From Dromiciops gliroides (lineage: Eukaryota > Chordata > Mammalia > Microbiotheria > Microbiotheriidae), in contig NC_057862.1 in the NCBI RefSeq assembly GCF_019393635.1, positions 95,045,159-95,109,158 of the forward strand: DNA of 64,000 nucleotides, given 5' to 3'. Numbering within the stretch: position 1 is the first letter of the stretch; each line of letters opens with the position of its first letter. The notes under the pieces were generated by a model. The model saw only the letters and a program-made list of their open reading frames with translations. It was not told the DNA's origin and did no database searches. Of the stretch, positions 30,001 through 43,200 are shown one piece after another. The position numbers and the translations under genes were made by a program.

Positions 30001-33000
30001 TCTGTTTCTTTACATATAATCTCTCATGACAATCTCTCACCTCTATGCCTTTGCATTTCTGATCCGTCATGCCTGGAATACACTCCCTTCTTACTTCTAA
30101 TTCTTGATATACTTAATTTTCTTCAACACTCAGATCAAGAACCACATTTTACATAAAGCCTTTTTTTGAGTCCCCTGCCCCAGTTTCAAGTGCCCTTCTC
30201 CCAAAACTACTCGACATTCATTTTTTTATATATGTTCTTCTTTAAATTAAACTAAAAAAATTGACAAGTACTGTATTTTTCTTTCTCCCATTCCGCCATC
30301 CACATCCTCTGGAAAGAACAAAAACAACAACAAAACCCCCAAAAGCCTCATAACAAATATGCTTAGTCAAGCAAAACAAATGCCCACATTGGCCACATAT
30401 GTACAGATGTACATTTTGTCCTTCCTGTTAAAATGTAAGCCCCTCTAGGGCAAGGTCTGTTTTATTTCTCCCTTTCTATTTCCAGCACTCTGACCAGGGC
30501 CCAGCAAAATGAAAGTACTTAAAGAATGCTTGCTGACATTGATTGCATTGTAAGAGGAGTCAGTGAATAGCAGGATACCCTTGGAGTGCAGAAGAGATGG
30601 ATTCTCTTCTTGCCTCTGACATATCCTGAATGTGGGACAGTGGCAAATCCTTTAACCTGTCATCATCCCAGGCAATTATTATAGACTTAATTATACATAT
30701 GTATCCAATGTGCATCAGTAGAGAGTTTCTACCCTAGGAGTTCCTCATGCTGATAAATATCATAGAATCAGAAACACCTCCCCCCCCAAACAACAAGACA
30801 ATCTAAAATGCAGACTTTCTCCAAAGTCAGGCTTCCTTCTCTCCTCATTACTTACTATTAGCTAGGTTTTGCCATAGACATCTTCTTCCTATTGTACTAG
30901 GTTTGATTTGACCAAGCTCATAGAAACCAGCCTAAGAACTGAGAAATAAAGCTATAGTTGAGGACCAAAAAAATGGTCAACATAGCAACTCAGCTTATGG
31001 AAGATCTGGAGTCAGGACACTTTAAAAATTCTATTCTAATTTCAGTTCTGTCATAGAACTTCTCTAAGATTCAGTTTACCCATCTATAAAAGTGAAAGAA
31101 TCTGATTAGATGACCACTTAGGGCTCTACTGGGTCTAAACCTATCCTTCAATGAGAATGATGAATTATTTTGCCTTCTCAGGACTTTATGTTCCTTTTAT
31201 TTCCTCTCAAACTGCTGGTTTTTTCTAGTCATTCCAAAGAGAATTGCTTTTTTCCCAAAGGAAGAATTTGGTAATTTAGGGCCAGGCCCCCAACTCATAT
31301 CATATTCTCTAATGCTATGATCTTTCACATCTTCCCATCAGATAAGTTTGAATACTGAATAATAATATGATGATGATGCCTGGAATTGATGTCATTGACT
31401 TCCCAGTGGTGCTTCCTAGACAATTTCCATAGAAACTATCAGATGGTGAATCAGCCTGGTCTAGCCTCATCACTGCTCCTTTTTTTGTTTTTGTTTTTGC
31501 GGGGCAATGGGAGTTAAGTGACTTGCCCGGGGTCACACAGCTAGTATGTGTCAAGTGTCTGAGGTCAGATTTGAACTCAGGTCCTCCTGAATCCAGGGCT
31601 GGTGCTCTTTCCACTGCACCATCTAGCTGCCCCCATCGCTCCTTTTTTAAATCTGATATTTCTTGCCTTTAAGCAACAGATTCTGTTGAGTCACAGGATC
31701 TTAGTGAATTGTCATTTGATTTTCAAAGTAAGCAAGGAAACAGACAAATATGCTTGGTCAAAGAGTTGACTTTGAGTTGGGAGAGACATGAGTTTGATTT
31801 CTGACTGTCATTTACTAACTAGCTCGGCAAATTAATCAACCTCTCTGGATCTCAGTTCCCTCACCTGTTAAAAGGGTCCAGAAACGATTGCATTACCTAC
31901 CTCACAGGGTTGTTGTGAAGAAAAAAAATGTATGATTTGAATATTTAGTTTAATAAACTGAATAGATATTTAAATAAATAAGTATAATTTAAATAATATT
32001 CATTATTATGTCCGGAATGTACATACTCAGTTCCATCTTCACCACTTTGAACTGTAACCTTTGAGGCACCTAATTTGGGCTGGGAGAAGTTGATCACGTT
32101 GTTGTTGTACCAGAGGAATTTCACCTTCTCGAAGTTGCTCACATTGATATCAACATCAATCTGCTTCTTATGACTTGCACCTGGCTTGAGGGATCCCCTT
32201 AAAGTGAAGAAACATGGAAAGATCAAGCCAATGAACTGTGATATCAGGAAAACTGGAAACTCACTAGAAATGAGCAAGCCTACAATATTGTGGATTAGCT
32301 CCTGGATATGGATTGAATGATGTTTTAGAAGACCAAAAATATATTCTCCCAGAACTCAGCTTTGAAAATGCTGTGATGCTACTTTCCCCACTGTCTAAGC
32401 CTCTCTCTTGTAGTTGGTAGATGCTTTGAAAGGATATTAACCCTTTAAGGAACCAATACCCAATTAGTACAGCACAGGGACACACACACATCTCTGCCTT
32501 ACATTTTAAAACATATGTCATACTGGAATCACTTGCATAGCACCAAAGTTGTAAGAAGAATTTTTTTCAGAGTAGGATATTGACTTCATACAAATGTGAA
32601 CATGTAAAATTTAATAAAAATATAGAATTTTCCCTCATAATACATGAATGCTTAACTTTACGAAAAATCTAATATTCCTGAATAAGAACTTACAAAACAG
32701 GTAAGTTAGAAGAAATTAATTCTAAAAGGGATTAACTCCAGGACTCCCTTAATGTACATTGGGCAAGTTTCTTTAACAGGTTTTAGTTTCTTAATTTGTA
32801 ACAGGAAGCATGGGTTCTTTAATTTTTTGTATCAGGAATCTCTTTAGTAGTCTGGTAAAGTTGATGGTCCCTTTCTCAGAAAAAAATGTTTTAAATACAT
32901 TTTTAAAACATATAGAGGATTACAAAGGAAAATAACTCTATTAAATAATTATATAAAAATTAAAATAATTTCAATGATGCCTGGTTCAGAACCTCCATAT

Positions 33001-34186
33001 CAGATGGTTTCTTTTCTTGCAGGTATAATTTGATCAGATCACATCATTGTAAATTCAGTGGGGGCAGGAAGGTGAGTATGGGAGGACAGTTGGAGAACTG
33101 TCCAGCTGGTGAGGGGGGAGAGGAAGGGGAGATGCATGATTGTGACTGAGATTGAATCAAAGATTCTCATCTTCTAGAAGACTTTGAAGAATGGAATAGC
33201 AGTTATCTGGGAAACAGAAAGGATGGAAGTCCTCCCAGGGAGGAAGAACTTAGGACCATCCTGAGGTTGGCACCTGGGAGAGATTCCTGTAGACCTCATA
33301 CTGGGTGGTGTTTACAGCTCTACTCTTCTAGTTCTAATTCTCTACAATTTTATCTCTTTTCTACATTGTTTCATCATCGCTAAGACAAGCTGGTTTGGAC
33401 CACACGACATCTTCCCTCTCCAAAATTCTATCTCTACTTGATAAAACAAATTTTTTAACCATCCTGGGACTCAGTTTGGAAAATAATGGAAAAGAATGAC
33501 TGTTTTGTTAGAATATTCAACTTACTTGAAAATATCATATTGTCTTGAGATGCCATTACTTCCATACATAGCAATCTTGATATGCCCACTCAGGTTTTTT
33601 TCCCCAGAGAGTATGACTGATACACCATATCTCCATCCTGCCCAAAGGAAACACATTAAGGTTACATGTTTATCATGTTGAAAAGAATACTTGTATCATG
33701 TTTCTTGTTTCTGGAGTTAGATCAAGTTCCACACACAAGTCAACACATTTCTGTATTTATGGATTTTCTACTGACCATTAGAAGAAGATATAACAGTTGG
33801 TTCATAATGATTAACTTATTAATTTCATACCCTTTCTATATCCCAAGGGGAAAGTCAAGCCAGTCAAAAAGGAGAAAAATGGTGAATTGGAAAACATTAA
33901 GTTTACTTGCAAGGATTATAAAAATGACATAGTAAACAAAAAGCAAACTTACTAGTAAAGTTACCACTGTCCCCAGTGTTGAGGAAAAATTTCTGCCCCA
34001 ATGCTTTTGTTTTATCCTTAAACTGGTCAGCATAGTGACCCATCCTTGGGCATCCTTCAGCTTGACAAGGGAAACATCCATCCTGGTAGGCAAAAAGAAA
34101 TTAATTTGTCTATGAAATATAGTACGTTGAGTCATTTATTTGATGTGTTTGGAGATCACCTGCTCTATGTGAGGTTATATATATAT

Positions 34187-34219
<33 letters not shown>

Positions 34220-37200
34220 TATATATTTTCATAATAACAACCCTGTGACATAAGTAGTACAAGTAATATCATCCCAATTTAGAGGTGGGAAAACTGAAGC
34301 AAAGTGACTGGCCTAAAGTCACATAAAACAGCATTTAAATTCTCTTTTTTCTCTGGCATGTGCTATGGACTAATGGCATACCTCTATTGCTGTCCTCATC
34401 TGTAAAATGGAAGAATAATAGTACCTAACTCACAGGGTTTGAGACAGAATCAAATGAGATAATATAAATGAAATGTTTTGCAGAACCTAAAGTACTTGCT
34501 ATACAAATGTCCACTATTATTATTGTTTCTGACTGTTATTCAGTTCACTAAAGCCAGTCTGCTTTTTGTTCCTCCTGTTCCTTCCCTTCCCCTTTCCCTC
34601 CCCCAACTTTGGATAGGATTATGTGTTTGAATGCTGTGTTTCCAACTAGATGGTAAACCTCACAAGAATAAGGATTATACCTTATGCTTCTCTTACATCC
34701 TTCATACTGCCTGGCAAAGTTCTGCATCCAGTAGTCATTCTAGCAACCAATCTACAATCATTTATTACATGCCAACTGTGTGCTAATACTGGGTGCTTGG
34801 AATATAAATACCATAAATAGGGGCAGCTAGGTGGCACAGTAGATAAAGCACCATCCCTGGATTCAGGAGGATCTGAGTTCAAATCCAGCCTAAAACACTT
34901 GACATTTACTAGCTGTGCTACCCTGGGCAAGTCACTTGACCCTCCTCATCCCACAAAAAATAAGCAAACAAATGAACAAATAAAAAAACAAATAAATAAA
35001 TGAATGAATAAATGGATGAATAAACAAGCAATAAACTAACTAAATAAATGAATGAATAAGTGCCATAAATACCCATTGACTCATTAGACAGATGAATCAT
35101 ATTGACCTTGATATAAATGCATGCACACATGCACGCATGTATACACAAGTATAATCAGCCATAGTTTGGGAGAAGTGAAGTATGATCAGCATGGTGAATG
35201 AGACTTGAAGTTCTATCACACATTGAACAGTTGAAGATACTAGTATGTTTATTTTGAAGAAGAAAAAACTTAGGGTAGTAGCATGGTTCCTGCCCTAAAA
35301 TACATGGAAAACCATGGGATGGAGGAGAGATTTGACTGTTTCTGTTTGATTTCAAAGGGCAACAGTAGAAAAAGTGAGTAGAATTTATAGAGAGGCATAT
35401 TTGAATGAATAAGAAAGTGTTCTTAAGCACTAATTAAGCTGTCCAGAAATAGAATGTACTGCCACTGGAGAAGTTTCCTGCCACTGATTGACAAGCTATT
35501 TGACTACCTTTCAGAAGTGTTGTTGAGGGGATTCTTGCATTGCATGAAAAACTGGACTACAGAGTATCTAAAGTTAGTTTCAATACCAAGATTTTGTGAA
35601 AGTCAAAGAAATTTGGGAAATGGAAAAATATTCATTTTTCATATAGTTCTCTTTTCAGCCTTTTAAAATAAATGTTGAAAATCACTTGCAGAGTTGATTT
35701 CCACTATGTTGTCAGAGATCACTTGGATAGGATATGTATATCTCTGTTTTTTTGACTCATTGTTCCCTCATCTGCCACGAAACTAGGAATTCTGGAGCCT
35801 AGTGCAAAGTTAGGAATAGAGGGTAGTGGTGATACAAGGAACAGTCCACCCTTGTCAGGTATTTTCATATATAGTAGGGATGGCCTGTCCTCTAGAGAAT
35901 TTGGCCTCAGCTGAGAGTAGTCAATGACTCCTATGTCCCAATCACCAGGGAAAAGGTAGAGGGAAGGCAGAAGGTGAACAGGTATGAAAATTTGTATCTC
36001 TTTTATTTTATGTTATCTGATTTTATTTTTTATTGTTGATATTTGTCTTGACCTTTTAATTTATTAAAGAGGGAATGCTCTCCATCAATAACATAGCCTG
36101 CAAGCCATTCTGTATTTCATAGTTTTAGAATTAAGTGACTTGACCATGGTCATATAGCTAGTATATGTCAGAAGCAGGCCTTGAACTGATGTCTTCCAAA
36201 ACTGGACCTATATCCCAACTATTACAAGGAACCTTTTCCAATCCCTTTTAATTCCTATGTCTTCTCTCTGCTTATCACTTCCTACTTATCCTGTAGCTTG
36301 TTTTTTATATATTTATTTACATGTTTTCTCTACTATTAGATTGTTATCTCCTTGAAGACAGGAACTATCTTTTGCCTCTTGTTATACCCTAAGCCCTCAG
36401 CATAGTGCCTAGGACATAGTAAGGATTTAGTAAATGTTTGTTAATGGTTTAACCTAAATCCAACATATAATTCTACCTTTCTGTTCCTTGGTAGAACATG
36501 ATTATGTTCTGGGAAGGTAGTGTGTTTTGGGGTTAAACACATTTTGGATGATGGAGGATAAATAATTTACTGAGCTGAAAACTTCATAGGAAGTGCAGGG
36601 GTAACCAAGAACACTGTCAGATTTTCTTTATTGGTTAAAACACATTTTTGGAGATGGGAGATAGATCACTTACTGAGTTGAAAACCTCATAGGAAGTGCA
36701 GGAGTAACCAACAAAGCCGTCAGGTTGTAGGATACTCTTGGAATAATAGTCAAGGCATCGCAAGTGATTGCAAGCCACAAAATTAACTGCTCCTGGGGAG
36801 ACAAATGCCAGTTAAACTCAGCAAGAATGCAGTTTCATTTTCCCATTAAAGAATAAGATCAAGGCAGTTAGAGTTTGGAATTTTGTTTTTTTGTTTTTGT
36901 TTTTGTACTTTGAATTATTTACCCAATTCCTAGGTCAGTGCCAGGATTTTTATATATGTTATGATAATTGTAAATTATAGGATTTTTTCCAATTCCTTTA
37001 CATTCAAGTGTATTTGTAGAATTCTTCACCATTACTTAAGGGACCTGTAACTATTTCTAGCTTCCTATAACTTGAATTCATGCTGTGCCTACTGAAAGCT
37101 AAAATCACTGCTTGCAAAGTAAAAACAGCCATCAAATGGGTTGTTTTGTCTACATGACAGCAAACAACTGGTTTGATTGATTTCTCCATCACTAAGTGGA

Positions 37201-40200
37201 CTGATTTGGCCAATATTTTGATTCCCAGTACATACAACTGCAGTTTAGGAAATTCATTGACTCGACAAATATTATCAAGAATCTATTATGGAGAGAGCTT
37301 CAGAAGAGATAAGCAGATATGGGATGTAAATAGCTAATTAAGAAGATGTATCTAAGAACAGGATTTGATATCTCAACCATGGCTAAAAATAGAAGCATGA
37401 CAGACTCCTGGCCAGAGATGGAGAACACCAAGAAAGAGCTGAGAATGTAGTTCCTTGAAATAATACAAATACAATAAAAATGGTTTAACCTGAAAAAGAA
37501 GGAAAAGGAGGAGGAGGAGGAGGAGGAAGAAAAATAGAACTCACTATATCTTATTTTTAAAACTAAACTAGTTATCATAGAGGGTAATGACAATATAGAA
37601 GAAGAATATTAGAGATAGCAATTCAGTCTTCCATCAATTTTCAAGAGTACAAGTAAGGAGTCAGCATGAAACTCATAGTCTCAAATATCTATACATAAAT
37701 AAAGTATGCGTAACAAGTAGGGTGAACTAGATATCCTATTGTAAGAAAGCAACTTTGACATGACAATTACTGAAATCATGTAGAATAGGACCTCAGTGAA
37801 AGGATATGCCTTATTAAATGGCATAAGTAAAAATTCAATGATATGGGTAAAATATGGGGTGGGACAATTTTTTTATTATATGGAAATACAGAAACTAGAC
37901 AGAGGAATTGTGATGGAGTCTTCAGGGGTCTTGGGTTATAGGTTATACCTGCTAGCCCTATTGTGGCATGAATTTGGACTTCTTGTCTAAAATACTTATA
38001 AATTCCAGGTCCTCAGGGAGCAGGTTGCCTGATAGCCTAGAAACTTCCAGAGTTTTTCCTTTTTATACTTCAGGACATAAAACAAAACCATTTATAACCA
38101 GAATTACCATGACCATTTCTATATTTAAAAAAATTCTGGGGGGCAGCTAGGTGGCACAGTGGATAAAGCACTGGCCCTGGATTCAGGAGGACCTGAGTTC
38201 AAATCTGGCCTTAGACACGTGACACTATCTGTGTCTGTGTGACCCTAGACAAGTCACTTAACCCTCATTTTCCCACAAAAACAAAAAAACCAAAAAATTC
38301 TGTCACTTTCCCCAATCAAATTCCAATCAAATTACTTTCTAATTTCACATGTCACTTAGAATGTTAGAGCTGGAAGAGACCTTAGAGATTAGTTAGAACC
38401 CCTCATTCTACAAAATGAGAGACTGAGGTCAAAGGAGATCCAAAGAAATAAAAATAACTCATCAAAGGACAATCTAGTAGTAGGGAGCACACTGAGGATA
38501 TGAAAATCTGCATCATAAGCATGAAGCAAGAGAGGCACATTTAAATGGTCATTGATCTGAAAAAGATTTGGGGCTTCTAATGGAATACGAGTTCAAAGTG
38601 AGTCAATAGTAAGTTGATATGAGGTGATATCACCCAGAGAAAGTAGTTAGCTCTTAAACTGATTTGCCAAGTCTAGTGTCAAAAGCATGCAGGCGATACT
38701 CTGTCCAGGTGACATACATTGTGCTCTGCTGGCTGGATCACATGAAGATGAAGAGTATTATGTTCATTTCTGGGCACAATATTTTTTAGAAGGCCATTGG
38801 CTAGATTTTTGAATACTTAAGGAAAGGTATCATTTCTTCACCCCTTTCGCCTAAGTCTTCTTCACTTTGAACATCTTCAGTTTGTCCCCTCAGGTCTCAA
38901 AGTCCTTAGCCATTCTATCACCTTTGTCTGGACTCTCTCCAATCTGCCAACAGCCCTCTTCAAATATGAAAGAAGAATTAAGCTTGGTCTGTTTGGCCCT
39001 TGAGGGCAGAGTTAAAAACAGTGGGTAGAAGTTGAAGTTTGCTGTTGGAAGCACTTCCTAACAACTCTAGCTATTCTGCAGTGGAGTGGGCTGCTTCACA
39101 AGGTGATAGTTTCCCTTGATTGGAGATCTACAGAAAAGGCTAGATGACCACTGGTCAACAAGGCTACAGAAGCAATTCTTAATCAGGCTCAGGGTTGATA
39201 ATATAGCTTATGAGCCCCCTTCCAACTTTGAGATCCCACTAACTGGAGAATCCAGGTCTTCCGACTAGGGTTAGGGAATCTGATGCATTCCATTGCAAAA
39301 GCTGTTATTATCCTGGATTCAGGCCACACCTGGGATGCTTAAATGGGCTTTCCTTTCCATCATCTAAAGGAAGGATATTTAACCATCATCCATTTTCACA
39401 GAAAAATGCATTCAAAGCCCTCTCCTGCTACTGCTGCCCAATAACATTTGCTACGAAGATGATTTGGCCCCCACTACCATTGTTTACTACACAATAGAAC
39501 TTGTTTTCTTTAATCCCAAATTGCTGTCCAAGGATCCAACAAGAGAAAGCGGAATAGGATGTTTCCTGGTGCCCAGAAGGTGACTCTGAGCCTCACACAA
39601 TAGGCCCAGACTTCATTTTTAATGTTCTAGCCCACTCGAAATGACTTCTGTAATTAAGGCAATGTTAATTTCTATTATGTATGCCCTGTTCTTAATCTCT
39701 GGAGAGTTAGGGAGCATTGTTGTGGCTCAACCTTCCTTTCATAAAGGGCTAAGCAGTTATTTCTTTTCTAATTCACATAATCACTTGGTATTAGTCACCT
39801 GGTATAATATCAAACAGCCTCATTTGGTGGGGGGAGGGACAAGTCATTAACTTTTTTTTTTTTTTTGGCTCAGACTTGGGATTTCATCAATAGGAGGCAC
39901 TCCCAGTGAAGAAACTTCATCCACCACTGCAGGTTAGCAACTGGTCCATAATGTATAGTTACCAACAGTTGCTTGGAGCCCTGAGAGGACTAAGTGATGC
40001 TTACAGTTACATACACAGTGAATATGTGTTAGCAGCAAGACCTGAACTCATCTTTTCCTGACTCCAAAGATAATCTATTTACTACACTGCATTTTCTCAC
40101 AGAGTGAAAGTAAGCATGTGAGATATTACAATGCGAACTGGGCCAAATGAGATGCTGATAATGAATGGCAAAAATATAACAAACCATTCCCAAGCACATT

Positions 40201-43200
40201 GGACCTTTCCTGGTTTTCTTCCTAAGAGAAATTCCAAGAAGGTTATTCAAAGTACTACAGTTCATCTTAGGGAAAAATTTGTTTTTCTTTTGCTCTAATA
40301 ATATGTAAACTCCTTGAGGGGGAAGGCTGCATTTTGTTGTTGTTGTTTTTTTTGTCTTTGCATCTCCATCAACTAGCACTGTGCTTTGCCCATAGTAGGC
40401 ACTATGACCCAAGCAGAGATGCCTTAGGATTAAATGAGCTGCTGGAAGGAGGGAGGGAGAGAGAGACAGAGAGACACAGAGAGGGAGAGACAGAGAGAGA
40501 CAGAGACAGAGACACACACACAGAGACAGAGACAGAGAGAGACACACAGAGAAAGACACACACACAGAGAAATATAATCTTCCCAAATTGCAGCTCTTCT
40601 TATAAGGCCACCCATAACATGCAGCCCAAGACACTCATTAATGTCTGCTTATTTACCCATAGGCAAGGTTGATCCTACTTGGCTTATATGTTTTCAGTCA
40701 AAATAGCATGAAATATTTGGAAAAATTTTACCTAGAATCTGAATTTAATTGAATTCAAATTCAAATCTAAGCGGGGCAGCTAGGTGGTGCAGTGGATAGA
40801 GCACAGGCCCTGGATTCAGGAGGACCTGAGTTCAAATCCAGCCTCAGAGACTTAACAATTACTAGCTGTGTGACCCTGGGCAAGTCACTTAACCCCAATT
40901 GCCTCATAAAATAAAAACAAAAGCAAACAAAAAATTCAAATCTAAGCTATGCCAATTCTTAGCTGGGTGACCATTGGTAAATGACTTAACATCTCTAGGC
41001 TTCACTTCCCTAATCTGTAATTGAGAAAATTAAACAAGACAACTTCTAAGGTCCCTTTAATAGCTTTATATCAATGATCCAGTGGAATCTATCCACGACA
41101 CACTGCCAGGATGAGACATAATATTTATCTGTGCCAGGAGCGATTTCTAGCTGTCGTTGAGAGCAGCCCATAATTTTTTGACATCTTCCAAAATGGGGAA
41201 GTCATCATCTTCTTAGTTTGCTTAATATACATACCTTGCCATATTCCATTTATATCAACAATGGTTGAAAGGGCATTTTTCTGACATCCAGGCATGTGTT
41301 TTCCACCATTTGGAAAGAAATCCAGATGTCCCACAGTTTGGCTCATACCAAAACCTAAAACATTCAAAACAGGGGTCAACAGATGCTAACTTACTATCAG
41401 GTCCTGACTCCAAGGTCCCTTGTTAGGAGTTTAATTACAGCTGGTAAACTATAGGATTCAAGTTGAGAAGCTCACCCATATTTGGGATCAAAGGAGAAGA
41501 GTCTGTGTGAATTACATCAACAAACATGGCATCGCTGGCATCCAATCGGACTTCCTCTGGAGTATTCTGGAAATAAGGCCCAGCAGGATCCAAGCCTGGG
41601 GTGGGGGGGATATCATAAACAGTTGTTCTCTACTTGAAGAGAATCAGAGATTCAACCATCCAATCATGATACAAAATAGGCAGGTCACCATGTAATGTTT
41701 AACACTGTTTAAATACACTTCAATTCTTTTTAAAGGGTACCTTTAAATAGCAAGAGCTTCCCTAGGACATTTAAATGTTTGCTTACAGATCACACATTGA
41801 AAACTTGAAGTATTCTTAGAGGTCATTGGCTGAGAGGTTGTTTGCTCAAGGTCGTATGGGTACTTTAAAATTTGATCTAGTCCATTCCTCCTTATTTTAT
41901 AAAAGGAAGGCAAAGCCTGGAAAGTGGAAGCAACTAGCTCAAGGTCACAGAGGGAGTTCTTGGCAAAGCCAGGATTAGAATTTGGGAATCCTCACTGTTT
42001 CCACTCCAGCACTTTGTCTCTCTATTTGAGTTTTCCGACAGAAGAGCTGGTTAAGAGAAACTTAAATTGTTAGGAGGTACCACAAACTAAGTAGCAATTA
42101 GACATAAAGATAGCACGTTTCTGAAATGTCTGTGAACAGCTCCTCACTTTGCCCCCACCCCCACCCCGTGCTTTTTTCAGTCATAGCCAGATCAATGGAA
42201 ACAAGAAACATGATAAATGTTTGATTGACTTAGCTCTATCATCAGTCAATGACCCTTCCCTGAAAACCAAGCTACAATAATTGAGATATTTTTTCTGCCT
42301 TTTAGTTTTTATGTGAGAAAGAGGGAAATGACAAATCAACACAAGTTTGGTCTTTTTAACTACATCTTCCAGGATAGCTTCTAGGCTCAGTGTAGATTCA
42401 GCCCAGTCTTCTACCTCTCCTATGCTCCTAGTCATGGCCTGGCAAAATGAAGCTTACAAGGATGACCTGAGGCACTACAAGATTCTTAATTGCCTTCTTA
42501 ATCCTTAAAATGCCATGAATCATAGTAGAGATGTATTCTTTTTGAAATCTTCTCTTCCTTCTCCCCCTACCCATTTCTTGTCCCAGCATCAGGCTCCATC
42601 ATACCTAATATTAGAGAAGTTCTCCTGATAGAGCACTAGACTCAGTTCAAAATCCTTCCCCTCACCTGCAGTATGACCCTGGGCAAGTGATTTATGATCC
42701 CATAGATTTCTTCATCTGTAAAATGGGGGTGCTTATAGCACTAGCTTCACATAGTTGTTGTGAGGATCAGCAAGAGAACCTTTGTAAAATACTTCACAAA
42801 CCCCAAAGGGCTAGATAAATTCCATCATCATCAATCGTCATCATTACCCTCTCTTCAGCATACCTGTGATCCTGCCAATTTGGCCTTGGAGTCTCCTCCC
42901 AGCCTCTCCAGCAGCATGAGCTCCCAGGCTGTGACCAATGATGTGAACATCAGAAGGAGACAATTTGAACTCGGTCTGTTAGAAAGGAGAGAGGTCTTCA
43001 AAGAGCAGCATTGTCTTTCTGGCACAAAATCATTCTGAGCCCTAACTAGGACTCAGGAACTAGGGCTTTGTATGAAGGCACCAACAAGTATGGGGCAGGG
43101 AATGCTTCTTTGAGCTGCTCTGTACAGCTCATGGTTCTCTTCCATCTTCAGGCCATCTGACAGAACCAATTCCATCCTGGCCCTAGGCTGCCACCCTGTC

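Noticed and set aside
31945-32026. Read-through of PNLIPRP2 exon 11 into its intron as an alternative C-terminus
   Set aside because: The tail [18 protein letters not shown] has no family match, while the true last exon at 27021-27084 fits phase and sequence.
36531-36625. The intronic exon 8 copy as an alternative exon
   Set aside because: Its acceptor is poor, and adding it after exon 8 at that AG puts it out of frame with an early stop.
40029-40672. A 201-codon minus ORF and a 112-codon plus ORF
   Set aside because: They run through a GA/CA simple repeat; the Cys-Leu-Ser runs are low complexity and no domain is visible.
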